Position numbers and translations under genes: made by a program. Positions 1 through 12,074 of a stretch of DNA of 64,000 bases are shown piece after piece. The notes under the pieces were generated by a model. The model was not told the DNA's origin, made no database searches, and saw only the letters and a list, made by a program, of their open reading frames with translations. The number at the start of each line of letters is the position of its first letter. Position 1 is the first letter of the stretch. Where the stretch lies: NCBI RefSeq assembly GCF_009730915.1, contig NC_052479.1, positions 1,984,001 through 2,048,000 of the forward strand. Direction: 5' to 3'. Origin of the DNA: Dioscorea cayenensis subsp. rotundata. Taxonomy: Eukaryota; Streptophyta; Magnoliopsida; Dioscoreales; Dioscoreaceae.

Positions 1-1033
1 AAATGGAATTCCAACTATCACGACATCCCAATCATTTTCAAGTCGCAACCACAAGATAAAACAATAAAACACAATCACATATGTAATGCATCCAAAAGAA
101 GGGTACTCACAGGAACACAATGCAAGAGAAGACGCTCCCAGAGATTTGATTCATATGCAGATTGGCATCCAGCAGGCATCGGGAACAAAGCTCCATCAGA
201 GTATTTATTTGTCCTCCAGTTCGATCCATCCTTTGAAAGAAATACAATATTGAGCCATTAAAAGATCAAACAAAAAGAAAAAAAAAAAAGAGCACAAACC
301 TATGTAGGAACCCCAACTGAAGAAAAAAAAAATACCTGGAAAGCGCCAATATAGAGCTCCTTTCCAAGCATATCCTGCACCATTCCTCTGAAAGCGGACC
401 AGGGAATTAGGTTGAATCCATTGGCGACTTGAAGCATCAAGTATCGGAACCTATTGGACAGCAAATGATGGAAAATACAGAAGAACACAAACCTCAAAAA
501 TCAATCTTTACTAGGATAATGCATTCAAATCTTTCCAACAAGTAACGCGCTGATGCCTGCAATGTAAATTCCATATAAAAAGCCCAATTCGCAAAATTTC
601 CATTCTCCACAGCAAAGGTTCAACAATCAAGTGAGGATGTGATTAACTAGAAAATAGGGCTAGGGGTTCCCAAACCATCACACAACAAAGTCAAGATCAC
701 TCTTTTAAGCGAAAATCAATAAAATAACAAACAAATTCAAACAACAGAAACATCAAAACCAAAACCTTAGAAACAAATCTCAACCTTTAACAAGGAGATC
801 ACATCAAATTCAAACCACATCAAATCTCTAGGGTTTAAGCTTGGGAGAGAATTACCTGGGAAAGGCCACCCTTTTCCAGGAGGAAGTCGCGAAAGAGATC
901 AAGAGCACCCCAATCCTTACCAGCGAACACCGCCACCGGATCATCGGCGGGTGATGCTGCCACCGCCTGCTCGAAGCTCAGCCGCACGGCGCCGAAATGG
1001 ATTCGCCACGAAATCGTACAAAGGACCCACCAT
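1..1033 (-). CDS. ETG1: MCM-binding protein / E2F target gene 1 (partial, 5' exons, two frameshifts)
   Basis: Partial gene running off the left edge. Exons read on the minus strand: 1033-856, 450-336 and 230-111, each closed by GT and (exons 2 and 3) preceded by AG. The peptide begins MVGPLYDFVANPF, continues GAVRLSFEQAV and AGKDWGALDLFRDFLLEKGG, then VPILDASSRQWIQPNSLVRF, RGMVQDMLGKELYIGAFQ and DGSNWRTNKYSD. This matches the N-terminal part of plant ETG1/MCMBP, which binds the MCM2-7 helicase in the nucleus, acts in DNA replication and is needed for sister-chromatid cohesion. Start chosen because MVGPLYDF matches the family N-terminus. Two extra bases break the frame: in the TTTC at 994-997 (exon 1) and in the TTTC of exon 2 between VRF and RGMVQ. 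Both look like TTC read as TTTC. Either a recent pseudogene or assembly indels; the splice sites and promoter are intact. Identity is from remembered family sequence. Confidence 0.88.
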
Positions 1034-1093
1034 TCTCGTTCGATCTGAAAGCTTCTAGGGTTTTAGACGACGATGCCGGCCACCGAACAAGCT

Positions 1094-1168
1094 CTATATA
1101 CCCCCGAGTTCCCGCCGCGAGGACGAGATTTCCCGCCAAAACGCGAGAAGAGTGGGATTTTTCCCGCC
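1094..1168 (-). promoter_or_regulatory. ETG1 core promoter: two E2F sites and a TATA box
   Basis: Reading toward the ETG1 start at 1033, perfect E2F consensus TTTCCCGCC occurs at 1160-1168 and again at 1129-1137 (extended TTTCCCGCCAAA to 1140), with a weaker GTTCCCGCC near 1109-1117. A TATATAG box lies at 1100-1094, about 60 bp upstream of the ATG. The order E2F, TATA, ATG is what is expected for an E2F-driven S-phase gene, and ETG1 is named as an E2F target. Seen directly; function inferred. Confidence 0.8.
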
Positions 1169-1199
1169 ATTTTAGCAAGTTTTGCAACCACCTCCCTCG

Positions 1200-1371
1200 T
1201 AACTTCCATATTTAAAATGGCACGCTGCTATAACCCAATATTTATATATCATAGTAATTTCAACAATCTAGTTTAATATAAAGAACTATGTGTTAGTCCA
1301 CTGGTAAGTCCTTGTGATTGAGAAGTCTCATATTATAATTCTTTTTTTTTTTTGTATGAGAATTATGTGTG
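1200..1371. repeat. Intergenic AT-rich DNA with a possible degenerate SINE head
   Basis: The stretch between the ETG1 promoter and the LINE tail. At 1290-1345 the text TAGTCCACTGG resembles a Pol III A box and is followed by a degenerate B-box-like region and a T run. Only one of the two boxes is convincing, so a SINE is a weak suggestion. Confidence 0.2.
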
Positions 1372-1595
1372 ATATTTTTATTTTTATTTTTATTTTTACT
1401 TTTTTGAAAAAGTGAATAAATCACTTCTATTTTAATAGTAACATAACAAAAGTCTTCAAAAAACGACCAGGAAACAAGAAGGAACTACAACAAACCACTA
1501 GATGTGATAAAAGTAACAAAAGTAAGTCAAAATACAAAATACAGCCAAGAGAAGAATGACATTCCCCTCAAGACCCCAAAGACACCACATGAACT

Positions 1596-4500
1596 TTAGC
1601 CCGTACCCAGGTCCTGAATATCCTCCAACGCAGGAACCTCAGCAGAGTTCGCATCACGAGGTCCTAAGAACTCCAAACTTCTGCGAATGGTCGTCATAGA
1701 GTCAGATAACTTCTCTTTACTACCTCATGTAATATAAGAGAACTAGGATAACAGAATATGGTCAATTATCAAAAGAGTTACATGAGCAGGCAAGGCAAGA
1801 GCATTAAAAATACGATCATTTCTAGCAAGCCACACATTCCACACAATTGTTTTTGTAACTAAGTCTCCCATAACCCTTAAGGACAGCCAAACCGATATCC
1901 TCCACGACTCCCAAAGCGAACTCATTGAGCTAGGTGGCTCTGGCAAGTGCAGAAGGTTGCAAAAATAAGCCCAAACAAGTTTAACAAAAGGGCACTGCAA
2001 GAAAAGATGATCAACCGATTCAATCTCAGAGTGACACATTACACACGTAGCAATGGGGAGCTTGTTGCACTGTCTTTTTGCGAGATTCTCAAGAGAAAGA
2101 ATTTTATTTTTCCACACGAGCCAGTTGAAAAGATTTATCTTCCGTGGGCATGTGTTACGCTAGAAGAACTTCACCATCCGACAGTGCAACCCACCATCAT
2201 TTAGGAAATTATAGAAGGACTTCACAGAGAAAACCTTTATTCCCCAAAAACATCCACTTTTTCAGATCACCTGGATCCCTCGTATGCTTTTGCAGGTGGT
2301 CCAAGTAGAGTCCTATATCTGGGTTTGTGTCAAATGGGGTCACCCCGAGTAGATGACAAAGTTTGCGAACCGTACCATTCTGCTGCCTATGCATCCTGAA
2401 TTTATCGGCCCACAGATGCATGGAGTCAAACCATTGAGCCAACGATCTTTCTGGAAAAGGGTCTCCTTCCCATATTTAATGTCGTACAAAATGGCCAATC
2501 TAAATGCCGGTAAACAGCTATAGACCCCATTTCTAGAAGGACGAGATCCTATCTGACAGCCTAGGAAACAAATTCCAACAGGTTAAACCATAATTGAACT
2601 GGACGAGCTTCGCCCCGCACCAGTTGGGCTCCATAAGAAGTTTCCACCACCATTTTCCCAAGAGCACTTGATTAAAATTAAACAAGTCTAAAATACCCCC
2701 AACCCCCATGTTCATGAGATCGACAAAGGTTCTTCCAACAGACGAGCCGGCATCTGGGATAATTAATGTCAGGACCTGACCAAAGAAAATCCCTCTTGAT
2801 CCGGTCGATTTCCTTAACAACCGAACTTAGTAATCTGAACATAGACAACCAATAAGTAGGGAGAATGGATAGAACCAAGTTAACCAGAGTTAGGAGACCT
2901 CCTAAAGAAAGGTATTGTACTTTCCAAGAGGAGAGTCGCCTTCTTACTTTTAAAATTAGGCTCTCCAATCTTGTCGTCGAGGTCTTTTGCCAGAAATCAA
3001 ATCCTCGAATAAGTGACTGCAAGTATCCCAACTCCACAATTTAAAGATTTTAGTGGCATTCAAGTCCGGCAGAGCATCCATATTAGTGGAATAAAGGCAA
3101 GTTTTATCAAAATTAGTTTCAAGCCCCGACATCCCTTCAAACAAAAAGCAGTAATCAATTTCACAATCCGCAGATCTTCAAGGTGCCCTGTGGTTAGAAC
3201 TAGTAAATCATCCGCATAGTGTAGGTTACACATCGTACCAAACTCGCCAAGGGGAACACCAACCAAAACCTTCGATCTCAGAGCATGAGATAACATCGAG
3301 CTTAAAACATCCATGACTAAGACGAACAGTAAAGATGATTGCGGGTCTCTTTGTCTTAACCCCACAACTATAGTGGATGTAGCCATTTGGAGACCCTATT
3401 TATCAGAATATTTGCCTTAGAGGTTGATAAAATATTTTAAATCTATCCCAACCACCTCTCGCTGAAAACCCCGCGCTTTCAAGAGATCGAAAAGAAATTC
3501 CAATCGACAAGATCAAAAGCCTTTGCAAAATCCACTTTTAGAATATGTCCCTACAATCTACGCTTATAAATGCTAAAAATCAACTCCTCAATTATGGCAA
3601 TATTATCCAAGATGCATCTCCCCTTCAAAAATGCAAATTGATCAAGATTGATAAGATCATTCAAAACCTTGCTCAAACGGGTCGCCAACAATTTGGAGAA
3701 GATTGTTAAAGAGGAGTTAATTAAGCTGATGGGCCGGTAGTCTCCCGGTAACTCCGGCGTGTCAGTTTTAGGGATTATGGCAATGTAGGGCCCAATTAGT
3801 CCTCTCAAGGTTGGCTCTCTCGAAATAAAAATCTTCACAGAACCTCATAAGGTCCCACGTGATCGTGTTCCAGGATTACTTAAAAAAATGAATGGGAAAG
3901 CCATCCAGTATCAGCGCTTTGTCCCCTCCCAGTTCAAACACTACCCCCTTCACTTCTTCTAACGTGAATGGTTACTCAAGGTGAGAGAGGTTAACCTACC
4001 TTTTATTCTCAAAAAGCTTTTGAAAGCCCACCAAAAGATCTCAAGGTCTTTCTTAGACCAAATTACTGTTGAAAACACGTAGCGAAAATATTACCACTAT
4101 TACGGATGTTAGTAACCGGAATGCCATTATGTTGGATGCTAGGAATAAAATTCTGATTTTTACGACCATTCCCCACCAAATGGAAGAATTTTGTGTTTTC
4201 ATCCCCTTCCTTCTGCCAGAGAAGTCTAGACTGTTGCCTCCAATAAATCTCTTCTTCTTTGTGAATACCCTCAAGTTTCTCTAGAAGCGCCTATTCTTGT
4301 TGACCTTCCAATATCGATAAGCATCTTGACTCCTTAACAATTTCCAGCACTTCCACCTCATTCATCAAAGCCAACTTCTTAAGTTTGATAGATCCAAAAT
4401 TAAATTTAGCCCAGTGTCTTAGATGTCCCCTCAGTTTTGCCAGCTTTTTGGTAAAAATAAAACCGTTGCAACCATCAGGTGTTAAACCTAACCACCACTG

Positions 4501-5279
4501 AGAGACTAATTCCCGAAACCCCTCTGAAGTAGCCCAAGCTAATTCAAAAGCAGAACGCTCTTAAGGTTGAGCATAAAGTACCAACTTCAAGCAGAATTGG
4601 CACATGATCAGATCCCAAATTTGGGAGACTTTTCTGGATTAACCTAGAAAAGAGACCTACCCATGCCCTATTAATAAGGAAATGGTCTAATTTAATCCAG
4701 ATTGGGTCAGCTTGTCCATTAGTTCAGGTAAAATGTCTACCAACAGAGGGAGGTTCCAATAGACTCAGGTCAAAAAGGAAGGCATTAGCATTCCGAAATA
4801 TCCTCGAGGTTAGGAGCACCAGAACATTTGTCATCCAAAGTAAAAATTGCATTAAAATCACCACACACAACCCAAGGAACATTAATCGTGCCACCACTAG
4901 CCCTTAGCTCCTCCCAGAAATCATGCTTCAGGTTCTGGTCATTTGGTCTGTACACCGAAGTGCAACGCCAAACCATATTGTCTCTCTTGGAGCAAAATTC
5001 AACCGTGAGACTAAAGATACCCACCCTTTCTAATTTATTGGAAAATAGCGCCCCGTTCCACACCAAAATAATACCGCCCGCCGAGCTATTAGGCGGTAAG
5101 AAGATGAACTGATCCAAACGGCTTCCTTCAATCTCACGCCACGTTGAGGAAGAGATCTCCTCAAGTTTAGATTCTTGCAAGCAACAAATTTAAGCAGACT
5201 GTAAATTAAAAAAATCCCTAACTAGGAATCTCTTTGCTGGTCTCCCTAGACCCCTAATGTTCCGGGAAATAATATTCAT
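1596..5279 (-). pseudogene. LINE ORF2: endonuclease, reverse transcriptase, zf-RVT (broken)
   Basis: About 3.7 kb, near the usual ORF2 size of 1200-1300 codons. It starts at ATG 5279 with MNIISRNIRGLGRPAKRFLV, the usual start of the plant L1 endonuclease. The exo-endo-phos region (4785-5180) keeps CLQESK, YRPND and CGDFNAI. RT parts: GPYIAIIPKTDTPELPGDYR then PISLINSS near 3720-3790, DQFAFLKGR, and the catalytic LHYADDLLVL with YADD at 3218-3207. The thumb region has RLSSWK and LSLGGLLTLV. The zf-RVT region near 1985-2045 reads CVMCHSEIESVDHLFLQC. It ends at TAA 1598-1596. Several frameshifts and in-frame stops, for example one just after FFNLQSA at the start. Confidence 0.85.
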
Positions 5280-5303
5280 GAAAAACAATTAGAACCCTTG
5301 GCC

Positions 5304-8300
5304 CTACTTAGAGGCCTTTGCATGCCCCTCAACAAAGATAGCAAGAGATTGTTCAACCATATGAATATGATTAATGTATTCATTTACAGAATCAGTAAAA
5401 GTAATACCACATAAATCGCAATAGCTATCAATTTGCACATCAGTCCAATCGAGAAAATAAGAAGAGGTTTGGAGGAAGTACCTTCCAAGTGCTCTTCCTT
5501 TGATACTTTCTTTTTGGTTGACTTCGGTGGCTCAGTATCCTCATTGAACCTAGAAGGAGGCTTTCTCGGGTCTCTCACTTCTTCTAGTTCCTTTGGGTTG
5601 ATCTGAGATAGAGGCATCCTTCTCCATTTGGTAAGTCCGGTAAAAGTTCAAGAGATTTTTTCAAATTCTCCATCGAGTCATCAGACTCAGAACTGTGATC
5701 TGGCGAATCGAGGTCCACCGCTTGTGTCTCACACCCTTCCACCTCCTTGGAGTCCATAGCCATAGAATTAACCCAGAGGATGGGTTAATATTCACTGGAA
5801 CCAAGGCCCACAAGGCTACCAAAAATTGCTAAATAAACCCCGGAGGGGGTGTCATAGTTGGCATAGCAACATTTATGCCAGGAATCTTATCGGGTAAATC
5901 TGAAATGCTAACATGTGAAGACCCTAGAATTTAATCCTCCCCCTAACATAGAGCTCTCCTTGCCCAAAGATGACTCTAGAGCTGGCAAAAGCCCTATCAC
6001 TAACTCTTGCCCATGGAGAAGATTTGACTCGATTCCTGGTTCAAGCCCAAGAGCATGAACACTTGCCTTAGAGCTATCGCCCTACTTCCAGCCCACAACA
6101 TGGCCCATCTCACATATCAGAATATGATCCCCTAGACAACATATCATTGTACTAGACCCAAAGTCATGGCCCAAATTCAAATTAAGCCTAACTTTTAATT
6201 CAATCAAGTTATCGATGACTAATAGATTCTGCATCTCACGTGACCCCAAGTCAATGAACGTGTGCATGGTCTTCACATCGCCCTACATGGAAACCTTGGT
6301 CATAGACAGCGACTTCGGCTTTGCAACCTCATAAGCAACATCCTCGGACGATCCCAGCCCTCCATCTGCCTTGTCTCGAAACCTTCTGCTCGTTCAGTGC
6401 CCAAACCTTCCATTGTTCGACACGTCGGTGCCTAGAGCCCAGAGACCTGGTGGCATCAGGTTTTTTTCAGTGCGTACATGCCGGGAGACCGTGCCCGCTC
6501 CCGACCAATAGTTTGATATCGGTAATCATAATGACTACCGGTCCGTCACACATCGGTCCAAGGACGAGCGAGGGTCTCCTCGTTGCCGTCGTGGAAGTGA
6601 GGCTCCACCAGCGGTAGTTGATCATGGGAGCAAGGATCAACCGTCGATCCCTTATTTCCATCACCAGTACCCATGTTGACGGTCATCAACGGCCGATCCC
6701 GCTCTGCGTCTTGCTCAGGGTGTACACTCTTGTTACTAGGATGGGAGTCTCGCTCCACCATCATTTTATTATGAGATCCGTCCGAAGGATTTGATAGATT
6801 ATTCTTGTCTTTCTCCTCTAGAAAGATCTCGTGAGTAAAACGGCCTGATGCCGGAGGAGCAACCACAGCCTCCTTCCCCTCCACTAGCAAGACATACCTC
6901 CCATACCCGCGATTGAAAAATTGGAAATGCACCGCGATCTTCCGTGATGAGAACATTATATTTCCGCATTCCCAAACTGAAATCTATTTCGAGCGAAAGA
7001 GAGACCCCAACCCTTTGTCGCACCAAAGCAGAGAGGAACCGTTTATGTGGGACGAACGCCTGCGAGAGAGCCACCAGCTCCCCGTCGCTCGCAGGACTTC
7101 AGCAATAATGCTCCAGCACCACCCATGAAGCGGTAGATTCCATATGAGGAGCCATTGACTTTCACTGGATGCTCTCATGTCTGCCCCCAGTTCCGCTGAG
7201 TAGGAAGCTAGTTTCATTGTACAAGGACCATCCTTAGTCGCCATTTTGAACATTCCCAACTTACAAACCTCCTTGACCTCCTCCCTGTTTTTTAATGGCA
7301 CCAAAAACATGCAATCATTCAATGGAGTGAGAGGTTCGCAAGGGCGTGGTTGATGATCGATGGTGCAACCTCCAATATAGTTGACTCATTAACGTAACCA
7401 TCTACAAGAGAGAGAACAACCACCTACACTAAATCTTCTTGGATATCTTATACTTCCGGTATAAGCACAAGAGAGATAGCTATCTGACCAGCTCGCTGCC
7501 TTGTCGCCGCAACAGTAAGGACTTCTAAGCTTCAACACCCTTTTAACCTAAATGACCCAAAGGCTCGTTCATCATCCTTTTTGATATGATATGCAAACGT
7601 TTGCGGTGAGGGCTGCAATGCGATTCCACCGGGCACTTAGCAACCATATGCCCAACACACTAGCATTGTAGCCACACCACCTAATGTCTGCAATCTGCCT
7701 AGGGATGGCTATAATACCCAAACCCGACCCTACCCGACCCGACCCGACCCGAGTTTGACGGGTAAAACCCGATTTGAACGGGTTTCGGGTTGGGTTCGGG
7801 TAAAACCCGACTTGTATGAAACGAGTGCGTGTGCGGGTATGGGAATTCTAATACCCGATCCGTACCCGTACCTGTACCCTACCCGAAATGAAAATTACTT
7901 AAATATTTATATAATATATATATATATACTAATATGTTCTACAACTTAACAATTTAGGGTTTTTTTATTTTTCCTCTTTGTTTAGTCTTGTAATTTTATA
8001 ATTATTTTATTTTATTTTATTTTATAAAAATATTATAATTACTTTTAAGTTATTTTTCTATAAAAAAATATATTTTTTATTAATTTGTTAATATGGAGGC
8101 GGGGGCGGGTATACCCGCGGGTACCCGATTACCCAACGGGTGCGGGTGTGGGTTGGGGTTTTTAAAATCCGTCGGGTTCGGGTTCGGGTTCGGGTATACT
8201 AGCGGGGTAGCGGGTACAGGTACGGATATGGTAAAACCCGACCCGACCCGACCCGTTGCCATCCCTAAATCTGCCATCGAATGCGAGGTTTCGAAACAGC

Positions 8301-8460
8301 ATCCGCACGTCGGACTTTTTGGAGAGCGCGGGTGTTTAACACCTGATAGGTTGGGCCCACCACTTCTAAGATAAAAGATTACACTCTTCGAGTTCTTCTT
8401 TGTCATCGCTCGATTTGCCGGAAGATGATCACCTGAGGAAGACGAAGACACCGCTTAGGC
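5304..8460 (-). pseudogene. LINE ORF1: nucleic-acid-binding protein with CCHC knuckles (broken, split by MITE)
   Basis: ORF1 precedes ORF2 by 24 bp (stop TAG 5306-5304, ORF2 ATG 5279). From the N-terminal side it holds a first CCHC knuckle, CGCCFETSHSMAD followed by C, whose last cysteine is separated from the rest by the MITE at 7700-8267. A second knuckle, CVGHMVAKC, lies near 7635-7665. After that come segments such as FKMATKDGPC and ALSQAFVPHKRFLSALVR (6799-7322), and near the C-terminus a C2H2-like CDLCGITF with INHIH near 5360-5425. Frameshifts are frequent. The N-terminal start is not certain. Confidence 0.7.
7700..8267. mobile_element. hAT-type MITE with CCCGA-rich arms, 8-bp TSD
   Basis: 568-bp non-autonomous element. 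Terminal inverted repeats TAGGGATGGC and GCCATCCCTA are perfect over 10 bp. The 8-bp direct repeat AATCTGCC flanks it exactly (7692-7699 and 8268-8275), the signature of hAT transposition. The arms are rich in CCCGA/TCGGG repeats and the centre is AT-rich, so the element can fold into a long hairpin. It encodes nothing credible; open frames inside are by-products of the repeats. It sits inside the ORF1 zinc knuckle of the LINE and therefore inserted later. Confidence 0.92.
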
Positions 8461-8624
8461 ATATGACATGGCTAGACTTTTGGGGATGCCGCTCGAAGTT
8501 TCTTTCTTAGACGCTTAGGGAACAAACACCCGATCTTCACCCGCCTTACCACTATCCCTATCACCTTCTCCGTTACCGAAATATCTCCAAAGGTCATGCA
8601 GGAGGCTCATTTCTCCGTGAGGTA

Positions 8625-9183
8625 TTTCAAATTAATAATAATAAGGATATTATATTAAAAAAATAACAGTATAATTAAATAAATAATTGTGGGGTATAAT
8701 TTTAACTTATTTGTTTAAAACATTTAGAGCAATTAAAAAAAACACTCAAACAGTCTCTTATTTGTCTATTTACGATAATAAATATATAATGTGATTTGAT
8801 TTCTAAAAAAACAGGAAAATATTGTGATTCTTTAAGAAATTGAGTTCATAATAAAAAAATAAAAATAAAAAATGGAAATGCCTAGCTTTGTAAATATAAT
8901 AAAATTTCAGGGTTAAATTTAAAACAATTCATAACTTTAGAATTTAGAAATAGTTTGATTTTTTTTTTAATATTTCAACAAAATAAATTTTTTATGTATA
9001 ATTTAGATTTATTATAAATTATCTTATAAAAAATATTTCAAAATTAAATAAAAAAAATTTAAAAAATGGAATAAAGGCATTTTTACTAATTTATAATAGC
9101 AGAAATAATATAATTTATAGTAATTGCTTATTTGCAAAAATACACATAATAATAATAATAATTCCCGCCATACAATAATAATA
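8625..9183. other. AT-rich intergenic spacer
   Basis: No gene seen. Very AT-rich, with homopolymer runs and AAT repeats near 9146-9160 and 9174-9183. The last nine bases (9175-9183) are the left target-site duplication of the following Mutator-like element. Confidence 0.6.
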
Positions 9184-9519
9184 GAGTAATGCTATTCATC
9201 TCGGGAGGGAGAGTTTCCCGATTTTATCACCTGAACGAGATGGATGCTCCATATCATCTTATTTTCTCTCTCCTAATCACTTAATGTAAAAATCACTAGT
9301 CAAAGCCTTACCCCATCTTCATCTCCTTGCTTCTTTCCCTTAGCTTATGCTGAAGAACCTCATTGCTCTATCTTCATCTTCATCTTCCAAGCACCACCCT
9401 CTCAAGGAGACGATGACATCACATGTCATAGATCCACCCAATTCCTCCGCAACCGTCATCTGTATGCTCTCTCTTTCTCTACAATCTCAAAACAATAGTC
9501 CACGGCCCACCATCCGTTT

Positions 9520-9558
<39 letters not shown>

Positions 9559-9599
9559 ACGACGACTCTGAGTTCCAAGTCCTCCATCCAAGTACATAC

Positions 9600-10770
9600 T
9601 GTTAGTTCCTCCGGTGTGGTTTGTGGGTATTAAGTAACACTTAAGCACTCATATAAGTCTCACACAAAACCAATAAAGAAAAAACACACAAACAAACACG
9701 AGGAGACACACAGCGTTGGTAACTTGGGTTCAGGCTCCACTCGCCCTACGTCTGGGGCCAGGCTGGGAGATAAACAATCCACTAAAAAGAGGTAAAAAAA
9801 TAGATGAGTACAAACACTCGTCACTCACACTCTCAACAATAAAGATCACTACTCCTCTCAGATTGTTTGGTGCTCACACACTCTCCTCAAAGAGTCACCC
9901 TTACAATCTATGAGCAAGGTAGACTTATATAGACGCCTCAACGTCCCAAATATAGCACATACCTCTTTTTAGAATCTCCTGACTACTAATTTAAAAACCT
10001 GCTAGAAATTAGTCATTGCAACTCCCTGTTGTAACATGAATTGCAACATGACTCGATCGCGACTTGACTAAGTTACGTTACGTTGCAGGACGACCTCAAG
10101 ACCCATCAACCTCCCGGTCATGCTTAGTCCGAGTCGATCGCGACCAAATCTCCCGATCCCGACTGCAGCAACTAGCCTACCTCCTCGGGTTCCTCACCAC
10201 GCAGTCCCCTCGCATGAGGCGCACGTCCCTTGTCGTCTTCCAGTGAAACTTGCCAAACTTAGTCTTCAATCTTCCAAGTTTGGTCTTCAAAGATTCTCCA
10301 AACTTGATCTTCAATTCACCCAAGTTTGGTCCTCAAATCTTGCCTTTTAATAGATCTTCGATCAATCAATTTAATCATCGAGGATTCTTCGAAATCATAT
10401 CTTCGATTGGTCTTCGTTCACACCATGAATAGATCTTTCTTTAATTAAGCTCCACCATATTTAGTCTTCGATCAAATCATCTAAATATGGTCTTGATATG
10501 ATCTTGTCTTCAAAATGTAATGCATTGCCAAAAAATAACTCCACCAAGATCTTTAAGATAGCTCACCATGATCTTGAGATATTTGGCTCCATGTTGAGAC
10601 TTACTAAAAAATAGCTCCATCAAGATCTTCGAGATGTTTGCCTTTCACTCCAAGTCTCCTTGCCATGTCACCATGCTTGCACATCATCAATTATGCTTTG
10701 TCACCTTGGTTGCCACGTCACTTGGTCTAGGTGTCAAATCATGCCAATAAATAGTGCGGTTGCACTAACA
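9600..10770 (+). mobile_element. Solo LTR (1171 bp), TSD CATAC
   Basis: Starts TGTTAGTTCC at 9600 and ends CTAACA at 10770, with identical 5-bp flanks CATAC (9595-9599 and 10771-10775). No internal retrotransposon sequence is present, so it is a solo LTR left by LTR-LTR recombination. It is the same family as the reverse-oriented copy at 53888-54944: shared blocks include GGTGTGGTTTGTGGGT, the TCTGGGGCCA region and the GTGTCAAATCATG block near the 3' end. The internal AAGTTTGGTCTTCAA-like repeats near 10255-10345 are part of the LTR. Confidence 0.93.
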
Positions 10771-11187
10771 CATACTTTCAAGAGCCGCAAACGATCTATC
10801 TCTTCTCCACCGCTTCGAGGATTGCTTGAAGTCGCCGTTCTCATATCACAAACGAGATTTGTATTATTGTGTTGTTTAGATCTCAGATTATGGTTTTTGG
10901 TGATGGTTTTTCAGATCTCAAAGATTTGAAGTATTTTGTTGTTGAGCTTTCATGATGGTTTTAGACTCAATGCCAGTTAGGGTTAGATGTGATTTAATTC
11001 TTTAATGGAGGTAAGAGATGGGCTTAGTTCTCATCAAGACAATGGTTTTGTTTTTAAGGATTAGTGATGTAATTTTTTTATTTTTTATTTTTTTACATTG
11101 AGTGAGTAGGAGAAAGATAAAAAGCTGACGTGGAGCATCCACGTCGTTCGGGAGATGAAGTTGGGAAATTTTCTAGGGACAAATAGC

Positions 11188-12074
11188 CAAGGTTGTCGGG
11201 ACCGGTCCGAGAACGATGACCGTGCTAAGCCCAGGGTCAGGTCGATGGGTTCGACCAGGGTCGAACCCAGGGGTTGAACCCAAAGGGTCAATAATTAAAT
11301 ATAAAAAAATATTATAATAATTAATAATAAGCAAATATAATATTAAACCCATAATTATATTATAAAAAAACTTACTCAAATTTGATATTTAAATTGATAA
11401 ATGACCTTTATATACTGATGAGAGTTTTCTAATTATGTCATTTATTTTTTTACATTTTTAAATATTTACAAATTTAATATATTAATATATAATTATCAAA
11501 CTTCTCTCGATGTTATTTATTTATTTATTTGTTTATTGGTTGATTTTGTTAAAAATAAATAAAAAAATTTAATTCACTAATTCTTATATCTCAATTGAGT
11601 TTTTTTATTTTTGTTTTTAAATTTTCTTATATTTTTTTTATTTAATTAGAATACTTTTAATTTTATATTTTTTTATAATAAAAATTACACTCATTTATTG
11701 TTTTATTTTTCTTAATAAATTAAATTTTTTTAGAAAGTATTTACATAACACATTAATATATTTTATTTTTTTAAATGTTAATTTTTTTGTTGGTATGTTT
11801 ATGATATATATATATTGTAATTCTATTTATTGATTATAAATTATAAATTAATATTAATAAATATACACGATTTTGTGATTTTTTTAATGAGAAAATAATA
11901 ATAAATTATTAAATAATGTAAAAATTAAACATTGTGACCCGATTGATCCCTAGCGGGTCACAGGTTAACACTGAGGGTTTTTTAATACCCGGGTCGATGG
12001 GAGTATCTGCGTGCCATACGTGGCGCTCGGTTTTCCGGTTGAATAGGCAGTAGGTCCCTGAGTCGACAACCTTG
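11188..12074. mobile_element. hAT-type MITE, 8-bp TSD CAAATAGC
   Basis: 887-bp element with TIR CAAGGTTGTC / GACAACCTTG and exact 8-bp TSDs CAAATAGC (11180-11187 and 12075-12082). GC-rich ends contain GGGTCGAACCCAGG-like palindromes; the centre (11290-11930) is extremely AT-rich. No coding capacity. The CAAGG TIR with CCGGTCC just inside resembles the element at 31262-32203, so the two probably belong to related families. It lies inside the right TIR of the Mutator-like element and must be younger than it. Confidence 0.93.

Larger units (their letters stand above)
1372..8624 (-). mobile_element. L1-type LINE retrotransposon, nearly full length, decayed
   Basis: A non-LTR retrotransposon read on the minus strand, about 6.7 kb without its inserted MITE. 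It has ORF1 with CCHC knuckles, then ORF2 with endonuclease, reverse transcriptase and zf-RVT regions. On the element strand the 3' end is an A-rich TAAAAA-type tail (plus-strand ATTTTT repeats near 1371-1407). The 5' limit near 8624 is set where coding-like sequence gives way to AT-rich DNA. Many stops and frameshifts show it is dead. No clear target-site duplication was found. Its 3' end lies about 200 bp from the ETG1 E2F sites. Confidence 0.85.

Noticed and set aside
978..1187. Open frame over the ETG1 start region on the minus strand
   Set aside because: It covers the promoter and 5' UTR in a frame other than the conserved protein; the ETG1 frame explains the region.
7755..8451. Open frames with PNPNPNP or GFGFGF-type translations
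   Set aside because: They arise from CCCGA/GGGTTC repeats in the hAT MITE, not from a gene.
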